Assembly: GCA_016271365.2 (NCBI GenBank)
Contig: CM057456.1
Coordinates: 167,107,501 to 167,171,500, forward strand
DNA length: 64,000 nt
Direction of reading: 5' to 3'
Origin: Neoceratodus forsteri
Lineage: Eukaryota; Chordata; Ceratodontiformes; Ceratodontidae
The notes under the pieces were generated by a model. The model saw only the letters and a program-made list of their open reading frames with translations, had not been told where the DNA came from and searched no databases. This document shows positions 31,854 to 42,699 of this stretch, one piece after another (positions within the stretch are counted from its first letter, which is position 1; every line of letters starts with the position of its first letter). Position numbers and translations under genes: made by a program.

Positions 31854-33905
31854 TTAAAACCTGCCAACATTAACCACATCATCATCCTCATAAAGAAAAC
31901 TGCCCTCACAGTCATCGATGTCTGAAGTCTGACCACTGGGAAATTCTTTCTCCATTGTGTCATCGTCTACGTCAGTGGTGCGCCGTTTCAAGCAGCCACT
32001 GCCAGTGCCACCAGGATGCTCCATTTCCACATCAGCAAGACCACCATGAGTAGGCTGGGCTACGGATACCGAGGTTGCAGTCTGTGCTGGTATGTGCCTC
32101 TCATTCATTTTAATGAATGTTAGCAAACTAACATTTGCAGGAGACAGGTTTGTCCGATGATCCCTGACGATTACACCTGTTGAGCTGAATACCCTCTCAA
32201 CACTTACACTGGAGGGTGGGCATGTGAGGTACTTCAGTGCCACTGCAGTCAGCTCTGGCCATTCACTGACCTTTCCACTCCAGTACAAAAGAGGATCTTC
32301 AGTTATTGCCAGATGCCTGTTTTCAGACAAATATGACTCAACCATTCTCTGTGCCACACTAAGTCCAATTGTTGATGCATCATCCTGTTCTCCCGAATCA
32401 TTAATTTCACAAATACCCACTTGGGACAAAGCCTCCCAAAGCGGGTTGACACCACCCACTTTGAATGACAGACCACCTGGAACTACAGTCCCCTTCCCCT
32501 TGCAGAATATGCTTGATGGTCCTCCAGGTATACCTTCAGCCGGATTATGCTGCTGAGGTTTGCTGACCTTGGCACGTGACTTCTGTGCCCCATGAACCAA
32601 GAGCACCAGTTGACCACTGATATTATTTACCTGTTCAGGCTCTCCCTCCATTACTGATGCAATTCCATGTTTGTATCGTGGGTCCAGCATTGTTGCTATG
32701 GCAAAGCTGTCACTACGCTGAATGCTCACAATGTGACGATTATGGTGGAATACTGTCAGCATGTATTGCAGCAACATACTGCTACCACCGTCTCTGGCAA
32801 CATCAAGGCTATGCTGTACATTCACCAATGTCTGCCTCAGCACCCGCAGCAGTGGAATTGATTGGCTAATGGAGGCAGACTCACCACTCACTGCCTGTGT
32901 GGCATGTTCAAAAGGCCACAAAATTGTTATTACAGAGTCCATGAGGCACCACTGTTCAGTCGTCATAGACATGGAGGCCCCGGAACTGTCACGACTAGTG
33001 TGCATCACAAGATATTCTGAGATGGCTTTGTATTGTTCATACAACCTCTCTGCCATGTATAATGTGGAGTTCCATCTGGTAACAACTTCCAGCTTCAAGC
33101 AGTGCTGAGGCAGGTTGTTTTGTAACTGCAACTGCCGCAGTTGGTCAGGGGCCTTTCCAGATCTTGAAAAGTGAGAGCAGATATGTTGTGCAACGGTCAG
33201 CATTTCTTTTATATCAGGGTGCTGCAGAAACTCCTGAACCACAAGATTTAAACAGTGGGCCATGCATGAAACACGAAAAAAAAACACCATTAATGATGCA
33301 TCTCACCACATTTGACCCATTGTCACTTGCTATGAACCCAGCTCTCAGGGATAGAGGATTTAGAAATCTCTCAATTTCAGTCAGTACCATGTCCAACATG
33401 TTCTCACCAGTGTGTGAACAGGTCACACTGTGCATAGCAATCGTTGCATGCTGGTGAATTCCAGGAAGATTGCTACTGCGACAATCCACCTTACTGCACT
33501 GATTATTCACACTACCTACATCACAAACAACCCCCAGCACCTGCGCCCAGTGTGCAATTATACACAGATATGAACTCCCTGCTGTTTTGCCACTTGTCCA
33601 CATATCCATACTTAAATGGATGAATGGAGAGGAGGAATGTTGAAGGGCATGTCTTACTGAGTCAGACACAGTGCAGAACAACTCAGGGACAGCACGGATA
33701 GAAAAGTATGTCCTGGATGGGACTTTCCATTTTGGGCAGGCATGTGCAGCAAACCGCCAGAACCCAGAATTCTCCACAAAGGAGAAGGGCAAAAGATCAA
33801 CTGCCAGCATGTCCGCTACAGCAGCATTACGTTCACGTGACACTGTATGATTGGGGGGGTACTTCAGCTTATGCGCAAAAACACTCTGTAACGTGAGCTG
33901 CCTTA
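31854..33905 (-). pseudogene. hAT transposase core and dimerisation domain, one homopolymer frameshift
   Basis: Two long frames, 33905-33214 and 33290-31854, overlap at an A9 run (33276-33284) and together read as one transposase. Order: LPFSFVENSGFWRF and VPSRTYFS (family N-terminal core), IHLSMDMWTS (first catalytic Asp region), FIASDNGSNVVRCI (second Asp), FRVSCMAHCLNLVVQEFLQH right after the frameshift, VVTRWNSTLYMAERL (the R-W-N-S-T motif), then TCPPSSVSVERVFSSTGVIV (the hAT C-terminal dimerisation signature with its catalytic Glu). The tail is acidic. Apart from the homopolymer slip and the LINE insertion, the frame is open for more than 650 codons, so this copy is relatively young. It could be read as a host ZBED gene, but the array, LINE and broken frame argue for a transposon. 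Confidence 0.9.
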
Positions 33906-33917
33906 AATGTTTTACAT

Positions 33918-34941
33918 AATAATAATAATAATTTTATTTATATAGTGCCTTTCACAATATCAAGGCGCTGAACAAATCAATAAAAGCATCAACAAACAAT
34001 ACAAACGACAAACCATAAAATTATAAAATATATTCTAAAAGCATAATAAATATCAGTAAAATTACACACACTAAACAGTGCATTTAACTTTCAAGAAAGG
34101 CCATTCTCCAAAGACAGGTTTTTAATTCCTTTTTGAAAATCTCCACGGAGGAGCATTCCCGTAACTGGCAAGGTAGAGAATTCCAAAGAGTGGGTGCAGC
34201 ATAAGAAAATGCTCTACTGCCGGAAGATTTCAAACTCACTCTTGGAATCTCTAACAACCCCATGTCGGCCGAGTGGAGTGATCGGCTAGGGCAACAAAAC
34301 ACCAGAAGGTCTTTCAGATAGGCCAGACCCTGATCGTGAAGTGCTTTGAAAGTCAATAAAATGACTTTAAAGGTGATCCGCCACCGTATTGGGAGCCAGT
34401 GCAGCTTTCGCAGCACCGGGGTAATATGACAGGACCTGCTTGTCCCAGTCAAAACCCGGGCTGCCGCGTTCTGCACAAGCTGTAGGCAGCGGATTTCAAC
34501 CCCATTAAGCCCAAAGGGTGTTGCAGTAATCGAGGCTCAAGGACACCAAAGCGTGGACCAAAGTTGGCAGAGAGTCAGACGGAACAAGGTGCTTAACCCG
34601 GGCAATATTCCTAAGATGGTAAAAGGAAGTCTTGACGATGGCTGACATCTGAGATTGAAAAGTCAGCCTTTCGTCAAGAATCACCCCAAGGTTACGCACC
34701 CGTTCAGAGGCCGGAAGCGACACACCGCCGAGAAAAATTCCAGATGGCGGGCCAGCACATGACCTCTCAATCTTACCACCCGGGTCCACAATCAAAACCT
34801 GTTTTCTCCGAGTTCAACTTTAGCCAACTAGAATCCATCCAGTCTTGGATCTCCCCCAGACAGTTATTAAACACCAAGAGAGCTCCATCCTGGTTGGGTG
34901 CAAAAGACAGGTATAGCTGAGTATCATCTGCATAGCGGTGT
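33918..34941 (-). mobile_element. L2-like LINE, RT C-terminal half with 3' tail
   Basis: The 3' end is at 33918 on the minus strand. The plus strand reads AATAATAATAATTTTATTTA then TATAGTGCCTTTCA, the complement of the classic L2/Rex-type 3' end (GGCACTATATAAATAAAATT). The 5' truncation at about 34941 lies exactly at the RT YADD box. It sits inside the hAT transposase gene, so it is younger than the hAT insertion. Confidence 0.85.
34084..34935 (-). pseudogene. L2-type reverse transcriptase C-terminal remnant
   Basis: On the minus strand, RYADDTQLYLSFAPN (catalytic YADD) opens the fragment. Then LNSEKTGF, and after frame changes LGVILDERLTFQSQMSAIVK at 34795-34505 and AAARVLTGTSRSCHITPVLR at 34476. 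HWLPIRWRITFKVILLTFKA follows, the hallmark L2 C-terminal block. The frame to 34084 is open for about 130 codons and ends in a normal stop. Two breaks lie upstream. The YADD segment is in frame with the disrupted hAT N-terminal ORF by chance. Confidence 0.85.
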
Positions 34942-35480
34942 GGTGTGTTGGTCACAAATGGTTGTGCTCTGTGATGAATGGCATTGGCAGTGGGTGGAGT
35001 GTGGACATTTGATGAAGCTGGTTGCACAGGTGATGATGACAAACCCAGAAATGATGTTATTTTGCCAGATTTGCCAACCGGTGACGTACCACTTGCACTA
35101 GACATACTGCATTCACCACCACCACCACAAAAACTGCTACTCTCACCAGCACTGGACAACATTTCAAAGTCATTATGGTCCTCCACCTCATCATGCCTGT
35201 AGTAATCCTCTGCTCTTATTACCGCACTACTGCACACGTTTAATTTCCTACTGGGCTTAACAGTCATGGAAGGGGATAACATGCTGGCTATGGTTGCCGG
35301 TGACATGGGTGAATGCCCCATTGTGGTATTAGCTGCCAGCTTGTCCTGGGTCCTCAGTGACAAGTGCCTATTCTTAAGATGAGTGTGCTGTCCTCCTGTC
35401 CCCAGATTGCTCCCCTTTTTACCTCGACTCACACGCACATGGCAAACCTGGCAGATTGCAACTGAATCATCATTTGCATC
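34942..35480 (-). pseudogene. BED zinc finger region of the hAT transposase
   Basis: The minus strand from about 35470 reads SVAICQVCHVRVSRGKKGSN, then LGTGGQHTHLKNRHLSLRTQ. The spacing C-x2-C ... H-x4-H matches a BED-type zinc finger, the usual DNA-binding domain at the N-terminus of ZBED/hAT transposases. A Ser-rich linker follows to about 34942, where the L2 copy interrupts. With the core at 33905 it forms one split gene. No start codon is assigned because the upstream frame is broken. Confidence 0.85.
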
Positions 35481-35699
35481 TTAAACAAAAAAATCCCAAA
35501 CAAGGGAGTGTGATGCTCTGCTTTTAACATGTCCATGATGATGTGGCTTATTTAAGTCTGTTATTTTAAGCACTGAAGTGGGGAGGGGGCACGTGATGTT
35601 TCTGGCACTGCACACCTGGACTGCAACTGACCACTACGACTACCTATCATATTGATTACTGGGTCATCATCATCATCATCATCAACTAAAAGCGGTAGA

Positions 35700-36470
35700 T
35701 CACAAGTTTTTACGGAAGTTCCTGCAAACAGACTCAGACACAGCCACTTTTAATTTCTTTTTCTCTGGTTCCCAACTGGGGTCAATTACATCATCATTAT
35801 ATTCATCAACATTACACACATCCATATCTTCTGCTTGGATGCTAGCATGTGGACTGCATGTTGCAACATCAGCAACATCATCATCATCATCCTCACAGTC
35901 ATCATCAGCATCTACACCACCGTCACCTGATATTTTTCCACCACACTGTGAATCACTGCATGGAAAATGCATGACGTTAAGTGCCACGGTGGATGGACTA
36001 TCACTTTGTATGCATCGTTGACATGATCATCAGAATCCTCAGGTTTAGTTACTGGGATGTTACTGAGAAGTATGACATCATCTACGCTGCTACTCACTTG
36101 CACTGCTTCACACTCAATATGTTTGGATACAGTACACTGGTCAGAATTAGAACTTGACACAACAATACTAATACTTCCTCCACCACCACTAACACCAGTA
36201 ACACTAACACCACTGGCTGGGAAAACATCATCTCCTCCAACTATGAGTGAAGCTACTGATTGGACTGTAAAAAAACATTGCAGGAGAAATACCTTTCCTC
36301 ACATCAGCAATGCACTTCTGCGTCTGCGTACTACTACCATGCCCACAGACTATCTTACTGCCAACATTGCCATGGCGAGAAACAGCTTTGCTTGCACATC
36401 TCATTGCAAGCATTTTGGGGGATAAACCACAAATATTATTACCAAATTCAGATTTTGATACGTTCACTTT
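35700..36470 (-). pseudogene. Acidic N-terminal part of the hAT gene, broken
   Basis: The minus strand 35987-35700 gives an acidic stretch (VDADDDCEDDDDDVADV, later WEPEKKKLKVAVSESVCRNF) that ends at a stop 260 bp before the BED finger. 36160-35912 and 36467-36228 give further frames without known domains (for example SKSEFGNNICGLSPKMLAMR). Orientation and position suggest 5' exons of the same element. CAT-repeat tracts encode the acidic runs. Function beyond that is unknown. Confidence 0.45.
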
Positions 36471-36500
36471 CTGATTGGAGGGACACTGGCTGGTTGTGAA

Positions 36501-37686
36501 GCCAAATAAACAACTGTGGCTTCAGCAACAGATAAGAGACTGCTCTGAGACTTTTACGGAATTAAAACAACTTCAGTAACCAGTGGTGCTGATGGGGTCA
36601 CAAAAACAATCCAGTCTGGTAAAGAATACCTTTTGAACGTGGGGGTGGAGGGGGGAGCACCGAATACAGACAGTGCTGATTTTTATGGCACTACAAGCAG
36701 CAGAACTAAGAACAGAGAACACAATCGCAGTACAAAATCAGGCAGTTGCAGTGGATAGCAGGTTCACACTGCTGTGCTTAGTTGCAATTGCACTAGTCTG
36801 TTTCACAATACAAGGTGTATTAGTTGATGCACGCAACACTGCACACACACTCACACACAACACAGAACAGTTTGTGTACAGTGCTGAACGAGGAATGCGA
36901 CGCAAATGCAAAAGTTCAGTGTACTATGCCACATTAATGTAAATTTGTAATTTAAACAACCTGACCTTATGAAATGCTGCACCACATCCACACAACAAAC
37001 AGCAAGAAAATTACTATTACTGACAATACTATGTGTATATTTACACAGTCAGTTATATAACAAAAATATAACCAAACAACAAAGAAATCACTATTTCTCC
37101 AACTTAAATCTACCTACACCACAGATAAGCCCCTCCCCCAAAGCACACTTTCACTGTCTTTCACCACACACACTCAATGTTGTAAATTAACATTCAAAAT
37201 CCACCCACAAACAAAAACGCTCGATGATATGAGCACAGGAGGGTTTCCTGCAATCGATGAACTAAAGTTGGATCCCTCAAAAAAAAGCAAAAATGCTTTT
37301 TTAACAGCTTTTACAGGATTCCTATTACAGACAGCTATCAGGGCACACTGTCTCCTACTCCTTCCTACTCATACTACCCCAAACTGAGGCTGTGCAGATC
37401 AATATAGAGCACATGTGACCTGAAATGCCATGAATCACTGCAAAATTCGCCTTTGGAGCTCAAAAACAAGGCGAAGTGAGGCGGAGTGAACTGCCATCAA
37501 TACACTTTGCCTTAAAATTGGAAGAGTAGTGTCCCGGGGAGGCAGAGTAATGTGAAGTCAGCGTTTGTAATGGACTTCACGTTCCTCATTATAGCGTGAA
37601 GTACTCCGCTTTGCATTGCGAGACTCCGCTAATCCACCTTTGTTCAATCAGTCAAGAGAGTGGATTGAGCCCATCACCCACCACTA
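36501..37686. other. 5' flank, possibly hAT non-coding end
   Basis: There is no gene. The right-hand part (37440-37686) is CpG-richer, with AAGTGAGGCGGAGTGA-like and ACTCCGCTTTGCATTGCG blocks. It ends in CCCATCACCCACCACTA, whose complement TAGTGGTGGGTGATGGG resembles a hAT terminus. Confidence 0.4.
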
Positions 37687-37689
37687 ACT

Positions 37690-37760
37690 GTGAAGTGTAG
37701 GATATGACTCAGTTTCAGATAACTGAGGGTTTCTGATTACTGAGATTCAGATAAAAAGGG
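37690..37760 (-). mobile_element. pogo/Tigger-like terminal inverted repeat
   Basis: The complement of this segment reads CAGTATAACCCTTTTTATCT, then GAATCTCAGTAATCAGAAAC and CTCAGTTATCTGAAACTGAG. These are repeated ATCTGAA motifs typical of pogo/Tigger ends. Its partner end is not found. It directly abuts the candidate hAT terminus. Confidence 0.6.
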
Positions 37761-38276
37761 TTATACTGAACTGTGGTACTACTGCACCACTATAATATAG
37801 AACCTATATAATACAGTTGGGTGGCTACAGTGGGTAGGGACTATGTACATTAGAAGGAATAGCATGTGAGCTCACAAAGCTGAGTTTTCAAGGTGTAGCA
37901 GAATGAAAGCACAGAGGAAGACTAAGAGACTATTCCAGGGTGGAGCACACATCCTGAATATGTGAGGCTGGGAACAATTCCTAAGTCCTAAAGAGAGGAA
38001 TATGAAGTCTCTGATGTGTCCCTAGAAGTTTTTTAAATATTGCAATTACCTTTTCATATGTAGCAACTTGGTACCTGCCTTCTATTTACATTGACAACTA
38101 ATAGAAATATGCCCATACTTTTGGGATTAAGCTGTGGGTTATAAAGATTGTGCATCACAGAATATTGGGTTAGCTTAGTGTAATAACTGCAAATACCTTT
38201 TGTGGAAAATTACCATATTTTCTCCCAGGGTCATAACTGCAATCCACTTTGTAAAGTCTATGCCCACCATTTTAGA

Positions 38277-39072
38277 AACATAAACATAGACTTTGATGGC
38301 AGATAAAGAACACTTGGCCCACCCAGTTTACCCATCTCGCTACGTATTGGATAAGCTGCAGATCCTAGTTAACCAACAGCCTACTTCCTCCTACCCACCA
38401 CCAGAATTGCCTTAGGTCTGTCCCATGCATTCTTGAATTTCTCCACTGTTTTTGACCCCACAACCTCCTCAGGAAGGCTATTCCAAGCATCCACCACCCT
38501 CTCTGTGAAAAAATACTTCCTCACATTGCCCCTGAAATGTCCCCCCCCATCTTCAAACTGTGCCCCCTTGTTCTTGCACATCTCTTTTTCTAAAATATGC
38601 TATCCCCTTGGACTTTGTTGATTCCCTTGAGGTACTTGAAAGTTCCTATCATGTCCCTTTCCTCGAGGGTACATATACATATTAAGCTCCTTTAGTCTCT
38701 CTTCGTATATCTTCTGGTGCAGACCCTGCACCATTTTAGTTGCCCTCCTCTGGATTGCCTCCATCCTGTCTATGTCCTTGCAGAGATGGGATCTTCATAA
38801 CTGCACACAGTACTCCAGACTGTGTCTCACCAACTGTCTGTACAGAGGGATACCAACTTCCTGTTTTCTACTAGTGATCCTCTCCCTGTGCATCCCAGTA
38901 TCCCCCCCCCCCCAGCTCTCCTTTCTGCCTTCTCACATTGCTTGCCTACCTTTAGGTCTTCTGATATGACTACCTCCAGGTCCCTTTCCATTTTTGTTGT
39001 TGTTAGCACCCCCCCCCACATTGTGTACTCTTCTCCTGAGTTATTGTTTCTCAGGTGCATTACTTTGCACAA
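38277..39072 (-). mobile_element. CR1-type LINE 3' fragment
   Basis: The minus-strand 3' end at about 38277 (plus: AAACATAAACATAGACTTTG) is the same subfamily as at 0.8 and 26.6 kb. It contains the last ORF2 blocks. Its 5' end at 39072 directly meets a tRNA-SINE head. Confidence 0.9.
38381..39072 (-). pseudogene. CR1 ORF2 C-terminal remnant
   Basis: Minus-strand 39072-38827 reads CKVMHLRNNNSGEEYTMWGG, then MERDLEVVISEDLKVGKQCE and an interrupted GILGCTGRG block. 38581-38381 reads GHFRGNVRKYFFTERVVDAW, then NSLPEEVVGSKTVEKFKNAW, the best-preserved example in the window of the CR1 C-terminal segment. The VRPHLEYC block between them is present but frameshifted. No catalytic residues are retained. 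Confidence 0.85.
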
Positions 39073-39074
39073 AT

Positions 39075-39215
39075 CAAGTGGTCTGACATGTGCAACAACT
39101 GATTCAGGGGCAATGTACTGTACTTCTGGTGTTTGTGGGATTCAAACCCATGACTATGTTTTTTTTGGGGGGGGGGTTCGTAGCTTAGTGTTCTAACCTC
39201 TGTGCTATATTGCAG
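39075..39215 (-). mobile_element. tRNA-derived SINE head
   Basis: On the minus strand a pol III A-box-like TAGCACAGAGG (39197-39207) is followed about 50 bp later by a B box, GGGTTTGAATCCC (39138-39150). A G/C homopolymer (TTTTTTTTGGGGGG on the plus strand at 39159) has expanded between them. The spacing and boxes suit a tRNA-like SINE. The body after the B box is short and ends at the CR1. Confidence 0.6.
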
Positions 39216-39472
39216 AATCTAACTACCTGCCCTGTCTCTTGCCTCAACTCTTCCTTTGTGAAGAGTATGAGATATGCAAAGGATGTTCTGAGCCTTTTCT
39301 GAGCTACTGTCATGGAGTCTGTGATGTTAAAGCTCTCCCCAGTGCTACTCGCTCCTTAACCCACTAGGATTTAATAAGTTCCTGTGGCTGCAGATACAAA
39401 TGAAATATTTGTCAGTGAGCTGAAAGTATTTTTTCACATTTTTGTAGGGTTTGAATTTCCACTCAGATTCAG

Positions 39473-39625
39473 GTTCAAGTTTATTAAGATGAGCCACATG
39501 CTATCATCCAGGTTACAAATCATGGCAAAACGAGCATAATAATACTTAACCTCCAGGTGAAAACATAGGCAGAAGTTCCACTCTTTCTGCAGATGAGTTG
39601 CTGTTTTTACTTCCAGCTCCAACCA
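39473..39625 (-). mobile_element. Possible LINE 3'-tail fragment
   Basis: GTTCAAGTTTATTAA followed by AGATGAGCCACATGCTATCA matches the 3'-tail motif also present at 714-728. The following ~140 bp could be 3' UTR of an unidentified LINE. The evidence is a single shared 15-mer and its position. Confidence 0.3.
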
Positions 39626-40925
39626 CCCAGCATTTGTATTTCTTTTTCATCTCCTATGAAGTTCAAATTTCCCTAGAAAGGCTACCTCAAATCCTGTGTA
39701 GGCTATACATGCATGTATAAGGGATATACAATTGGCAGGGTAAAACAAAACCCAACTATTTATTTCCATGAGTAAGGAGGGTGGGATCATAATTCCTAAG
39801 TGGCAAAACCACAAGGGAATATTAAAAATACCACACCCTTGCAAATGGAAATTAATGGTTTATTTGTATCCATCCATTGCATGTGTGATATATACCACAT
39901 ATGTGGACAAAATAATAGAGGTTATTTAAAAAAAAATCATTTTGCTGTTGTATTTTTTCTTTAGTTTTTGTCCCCCGGCAAAAAACCCTTTTGGCTGTCT
40001 TAAAAAATTTAGCTAATTATCCTAGCTATTGTTTTCATCCCCAAGCCCCTTTGCTTAGTGTTGACTTATATTTAATAAATTCATTTGTTACCACCACCAC
40101 CACCACCCCCAAACACTTGTGGCTGTTGTTGGTTGGTTTATCATATTTTCAAGTGTTGGTCATCTCCCCAGCACTTTAGGTGGTTGTTTGCTTGTATTTT
40201 ACGTGTTTTACGTAGAAGGTGTTTTTGATCTGCTTTGATAGGCTGGGCAGTGAGGGAGATAGCTACCCATTTTAGTAAGAGAAAGAGAGAGTGGTTCAGG
40301 TGTAACTGGAGATGAGGAGAAAGAGAGAATGATTGCGCAGGAGATGTGCGTCAGGAGAGAGTGACAAATGCATAGGTCTGGTTCATAGGTAATGCAGGGA
40401 GAGAGAGTGTCTGGAATGAGTAGGCAACAGCAGTCACATTTTAGGATTCCAACAGAGTGCAGAGTATGGAGTTGTCAGAAGAGCAGCAAGAAATCGGGGT
40501 AATCTTTTTTTAAATGACTGCTGTTCTGGTGAAAAGCTGTAAAGTTGTGGTTATACATTGAAGCGGTGGTTTGTTTCATTGCTTCTGTCAGTGTTTGACG
40601 TCTCGAGACTTGTGAGTGTTGATTCGGTGTTCAAATGAGTGTGAGAGAAAATCAGATTTGAGGAGTATGATCTATTTAAAATATATTTTATTTAGGTTTA
40701 AAAAAGAAAACTGAGCTGCTTTGCAGATGAAATACAGTTAGTCATGGCACTCACCACTTTTTGGATCTAAAGGACGAAGTAGCCAACATATCTAGTATCT
40801 CTGATTTATTGATGAAGTGAATGTGAAGTGCAGAGAAATAAGCAGCAGCAAGCATAAACGTTCTTAACGTTTCACCTCCTATGAAGCTTTTTCAAAGGAA
40901 TAGTGCCATCTTGTGTTCTGCTGCT
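39626..40925. other. No recognised gene
   Basis: It contains a short CCA repeat near 40090 and a purine-rich AGAGAGAG-type stretch at 40260-40400. No coding or mobile sequence is recognised. Confidence 0.4.
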
Positions 40926-41119
40926 TATGAATATATGAACATAGCCAGTAGATGAAGACCATATGGTTTATCAGGTCTGCCCAGCAAACTACCATGGCCT
41001 CCACTCCCAAACACCACCAACCCTGACCTTCCTCTTCACCCTGTCCCATCCCCTCTTGAACTCCCCCCCACCATCTTTTGAATGATGACTTCCACTGGGA
41101 GCACAATCCACCCCATCAC

Positions 41120-41880
41120 CACTCATTCTGTGATGTGTCTCCTGATCTTTATCTTGAACCTTACCCCCACCAGCTTACAGTGCCCCCTTTTGGTCTTGTT
41201 CCTACTGAGGCAAAAGAAGTCCACTGTATCTGCCTTGTTGATACCTATCAGGAACTTGAAGTTTTCAGTCATGTCCCTCTCCTTGAGTGAGTACATGTTG
41301 AGGTCACATAGCCTGTACTCATATGTCTTGTCCTGCTGCCCTTGGACTACTTTTGTCATCCGCTTCTAGACTGCCTCAAGCAGGTTGATATCCTTTTCCT
41401 GGTAGGGTCCCCAGTAAACATAGCCTCCTCCTCTCTGCTCATGAGCCCCTCACAATGCAGCCAAGCATTCTGTTTACCATGGCTGATGCCTTTTTGTACC
41501 ACATAGCTTGCTTTAGGTCACTGGTGATGGCTACTCCAAAGTCCCTTTCTTCTTCTGATTTGGTGACCTGAACCCTCACTAGGCTGTACTAGGTCCTTGG
41601 GTTCTTTCCTCCTGAGTGCATGACTTTGCACTTCTTTGCACTGAACCCACACTGTCACAAGGTGGACCATCTTTCTGGCTTTACTAATTCTTTCTTAAGG
41701 TCCTGTACCCCCTCATTCATGTCTACCCTTCCAGTGACATTGGTGTCATCCACAAGGAGGCAGATTTTGCCTTTTATGCCATCTCTGATGTCACTTATGA
41801 ATAAGCTGAACATCAGCAGGCTGAAAAGGAAGCTCTGCACTCATACCACTTCCAAAAAAATGCTCATAGTCAAGGATTAA
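41120..41880 (-). pseudogene. CR1 RT, YADD region to C-terminus
   Basis: Minus-strand 41840-41655 reads MFSLFISDIRDGIKGKICLL, then VDDTN (the YADD box as L-V-D-D). It then runs to a D-L-K-K-E-L segment and, below 41655, the CKVMHS-like block in shifted frames. 41359-41123 reads KTYEYRLCDLNMYSLKERDM, then TENFKFLIGINKAD, the C-terminal R-L-x-x-L-x-M-Y-S-L signature. This subfamily differs from the 38-kb copy at its 3' end. Three or more frameshifts are present. Confidence 0.8.
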
Positions 41881-42102
41881 GTATCCAAAATTTAATGCAG
41901 CAAAGATGCCCAGGACAGCACCCTATGTCCCCAGCGCTTTAGCCCAACACAAGGCCTTCCTCAGGGGGTGGGTCTAAGGCATAAAACACAATGTCCATAT
42001 TTAAAGTAAGCCATGAATAAAAATACATTTTCAAAATAAATTTTGCATACTTAATCCTTGACTACGAGCCTTTTTTGGAAGTGGTATGAGGGCAGAGCTT
42101 CC
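41828..42102. mobile_element. 275-bp element with 67-bp terminal inverted repeats
   Basis: It starts GGAAGCTCTGCACTCATACC at 41828. It ends with the inverted copy at 42102 (plus: TGAGGGCAGAGCTTCC). The arms also share CATAGTCAAGGATTAAGTAT and CAAAATTTA, about 90% identical by eye. The centre includes CCAGCGCTTTAGCCCAACAC. It has no coding capacity. It lies inside the CR1 RT. Confidence 0.85.
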
Positions 42103-42104
42103 AG

Positions 42105-42640
42105 GTATCCTGTGAGTTTTGTGACCGAGATTGGGTGCCTACTGAAGCAACGACTCAATTGCAGTGCCTTACACCATAGCGATGAGGGAGGGCAGGCCAT
42201 TGGAAGGGGGGGTGCATGAATATAGTGACATCCTGTCACTACATGTATATGCACTGGGGGAGTGAACACGCTGGCGTCGGGTGGGAGGGAGGAGGGTTGT
42301 GAGGGGTGGCTCTGTGGTGAGCTATTGAGTTTTTCCCATGGTGTGGTGGTGGGTTCAGGGCTGGGGCATGATTGGTACTGGGTTCGGGTCCAGGCACAGG
42401 TACCTTTTGTTGTTCCCAGACCCAATTTTTTGGGGGGAGGGTTGCACCCCCCCGAACATGCACCCCCTGGAATTGAGAATCCTTAAGTAGGGGGGTGCGA
42501 GGGGCTGCACCCTCCACATTTACATGTAAAATCAAAGTCCCTGGAGCCCTTTTGCTGCGTGCAGGGGACTGCATCACTGAAATATGTTTTGATTGATTTC
42601 CATGCGCCGTAACAGTGATCGCTATTCTGCTATCGCCATT
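42105..42640 (-). mobile_element. ~530-bp non-autonomous repeat, copy 2 (inverted)
   Basis: Homologous along its length to 18090-18625 in the opposite orientation, including GAGAATCCTTAAGTAGGGGG at about 42466. It follows directly on the 275-bp TIR element, so the two were probably inserted into one another or side by side. Confidence 0.7.
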
Positions 42641-42699
42641 ATCACATAGATCCAAGCTTTCATTCTAGTTTATTGTGTTCGGGCTGGTGGCCCCTACTC

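Larger units (their letters stand above)
31854..36500 (-). mobile_element. hAT DNA transposon (ZBED-type), minimum extent
   Basis: It contains, on the minus strand, an acidic N-terminal region (35700-35987), a BED zinc finger (about 35470-35370) and a hAT transposase core (33905-31854). An L2-like LINE (33918-34941) splits the gene. Candidate termini beginning TAGTGGTGG are at 29973 and, inverted, at 37686, but no 8-bp target duplication is evident, so the outer limits are uncertain. Confidence 0.85.

Noticed and set aside
31854..33290. The longest open frame (478 codons) read as a host ZBED gene
   Set aside because: The upstream part is split by a LINE and a frameshift, and arrays and candidate transposon ends surround it. 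A transposon origin explains it better.
20843..37760. The two pogo/Tigger ends as one 17-kb element
   Set aside because: The TIR sequences differ beyond CAGTATA and many unrelated elements lie between. They are separate remnants.
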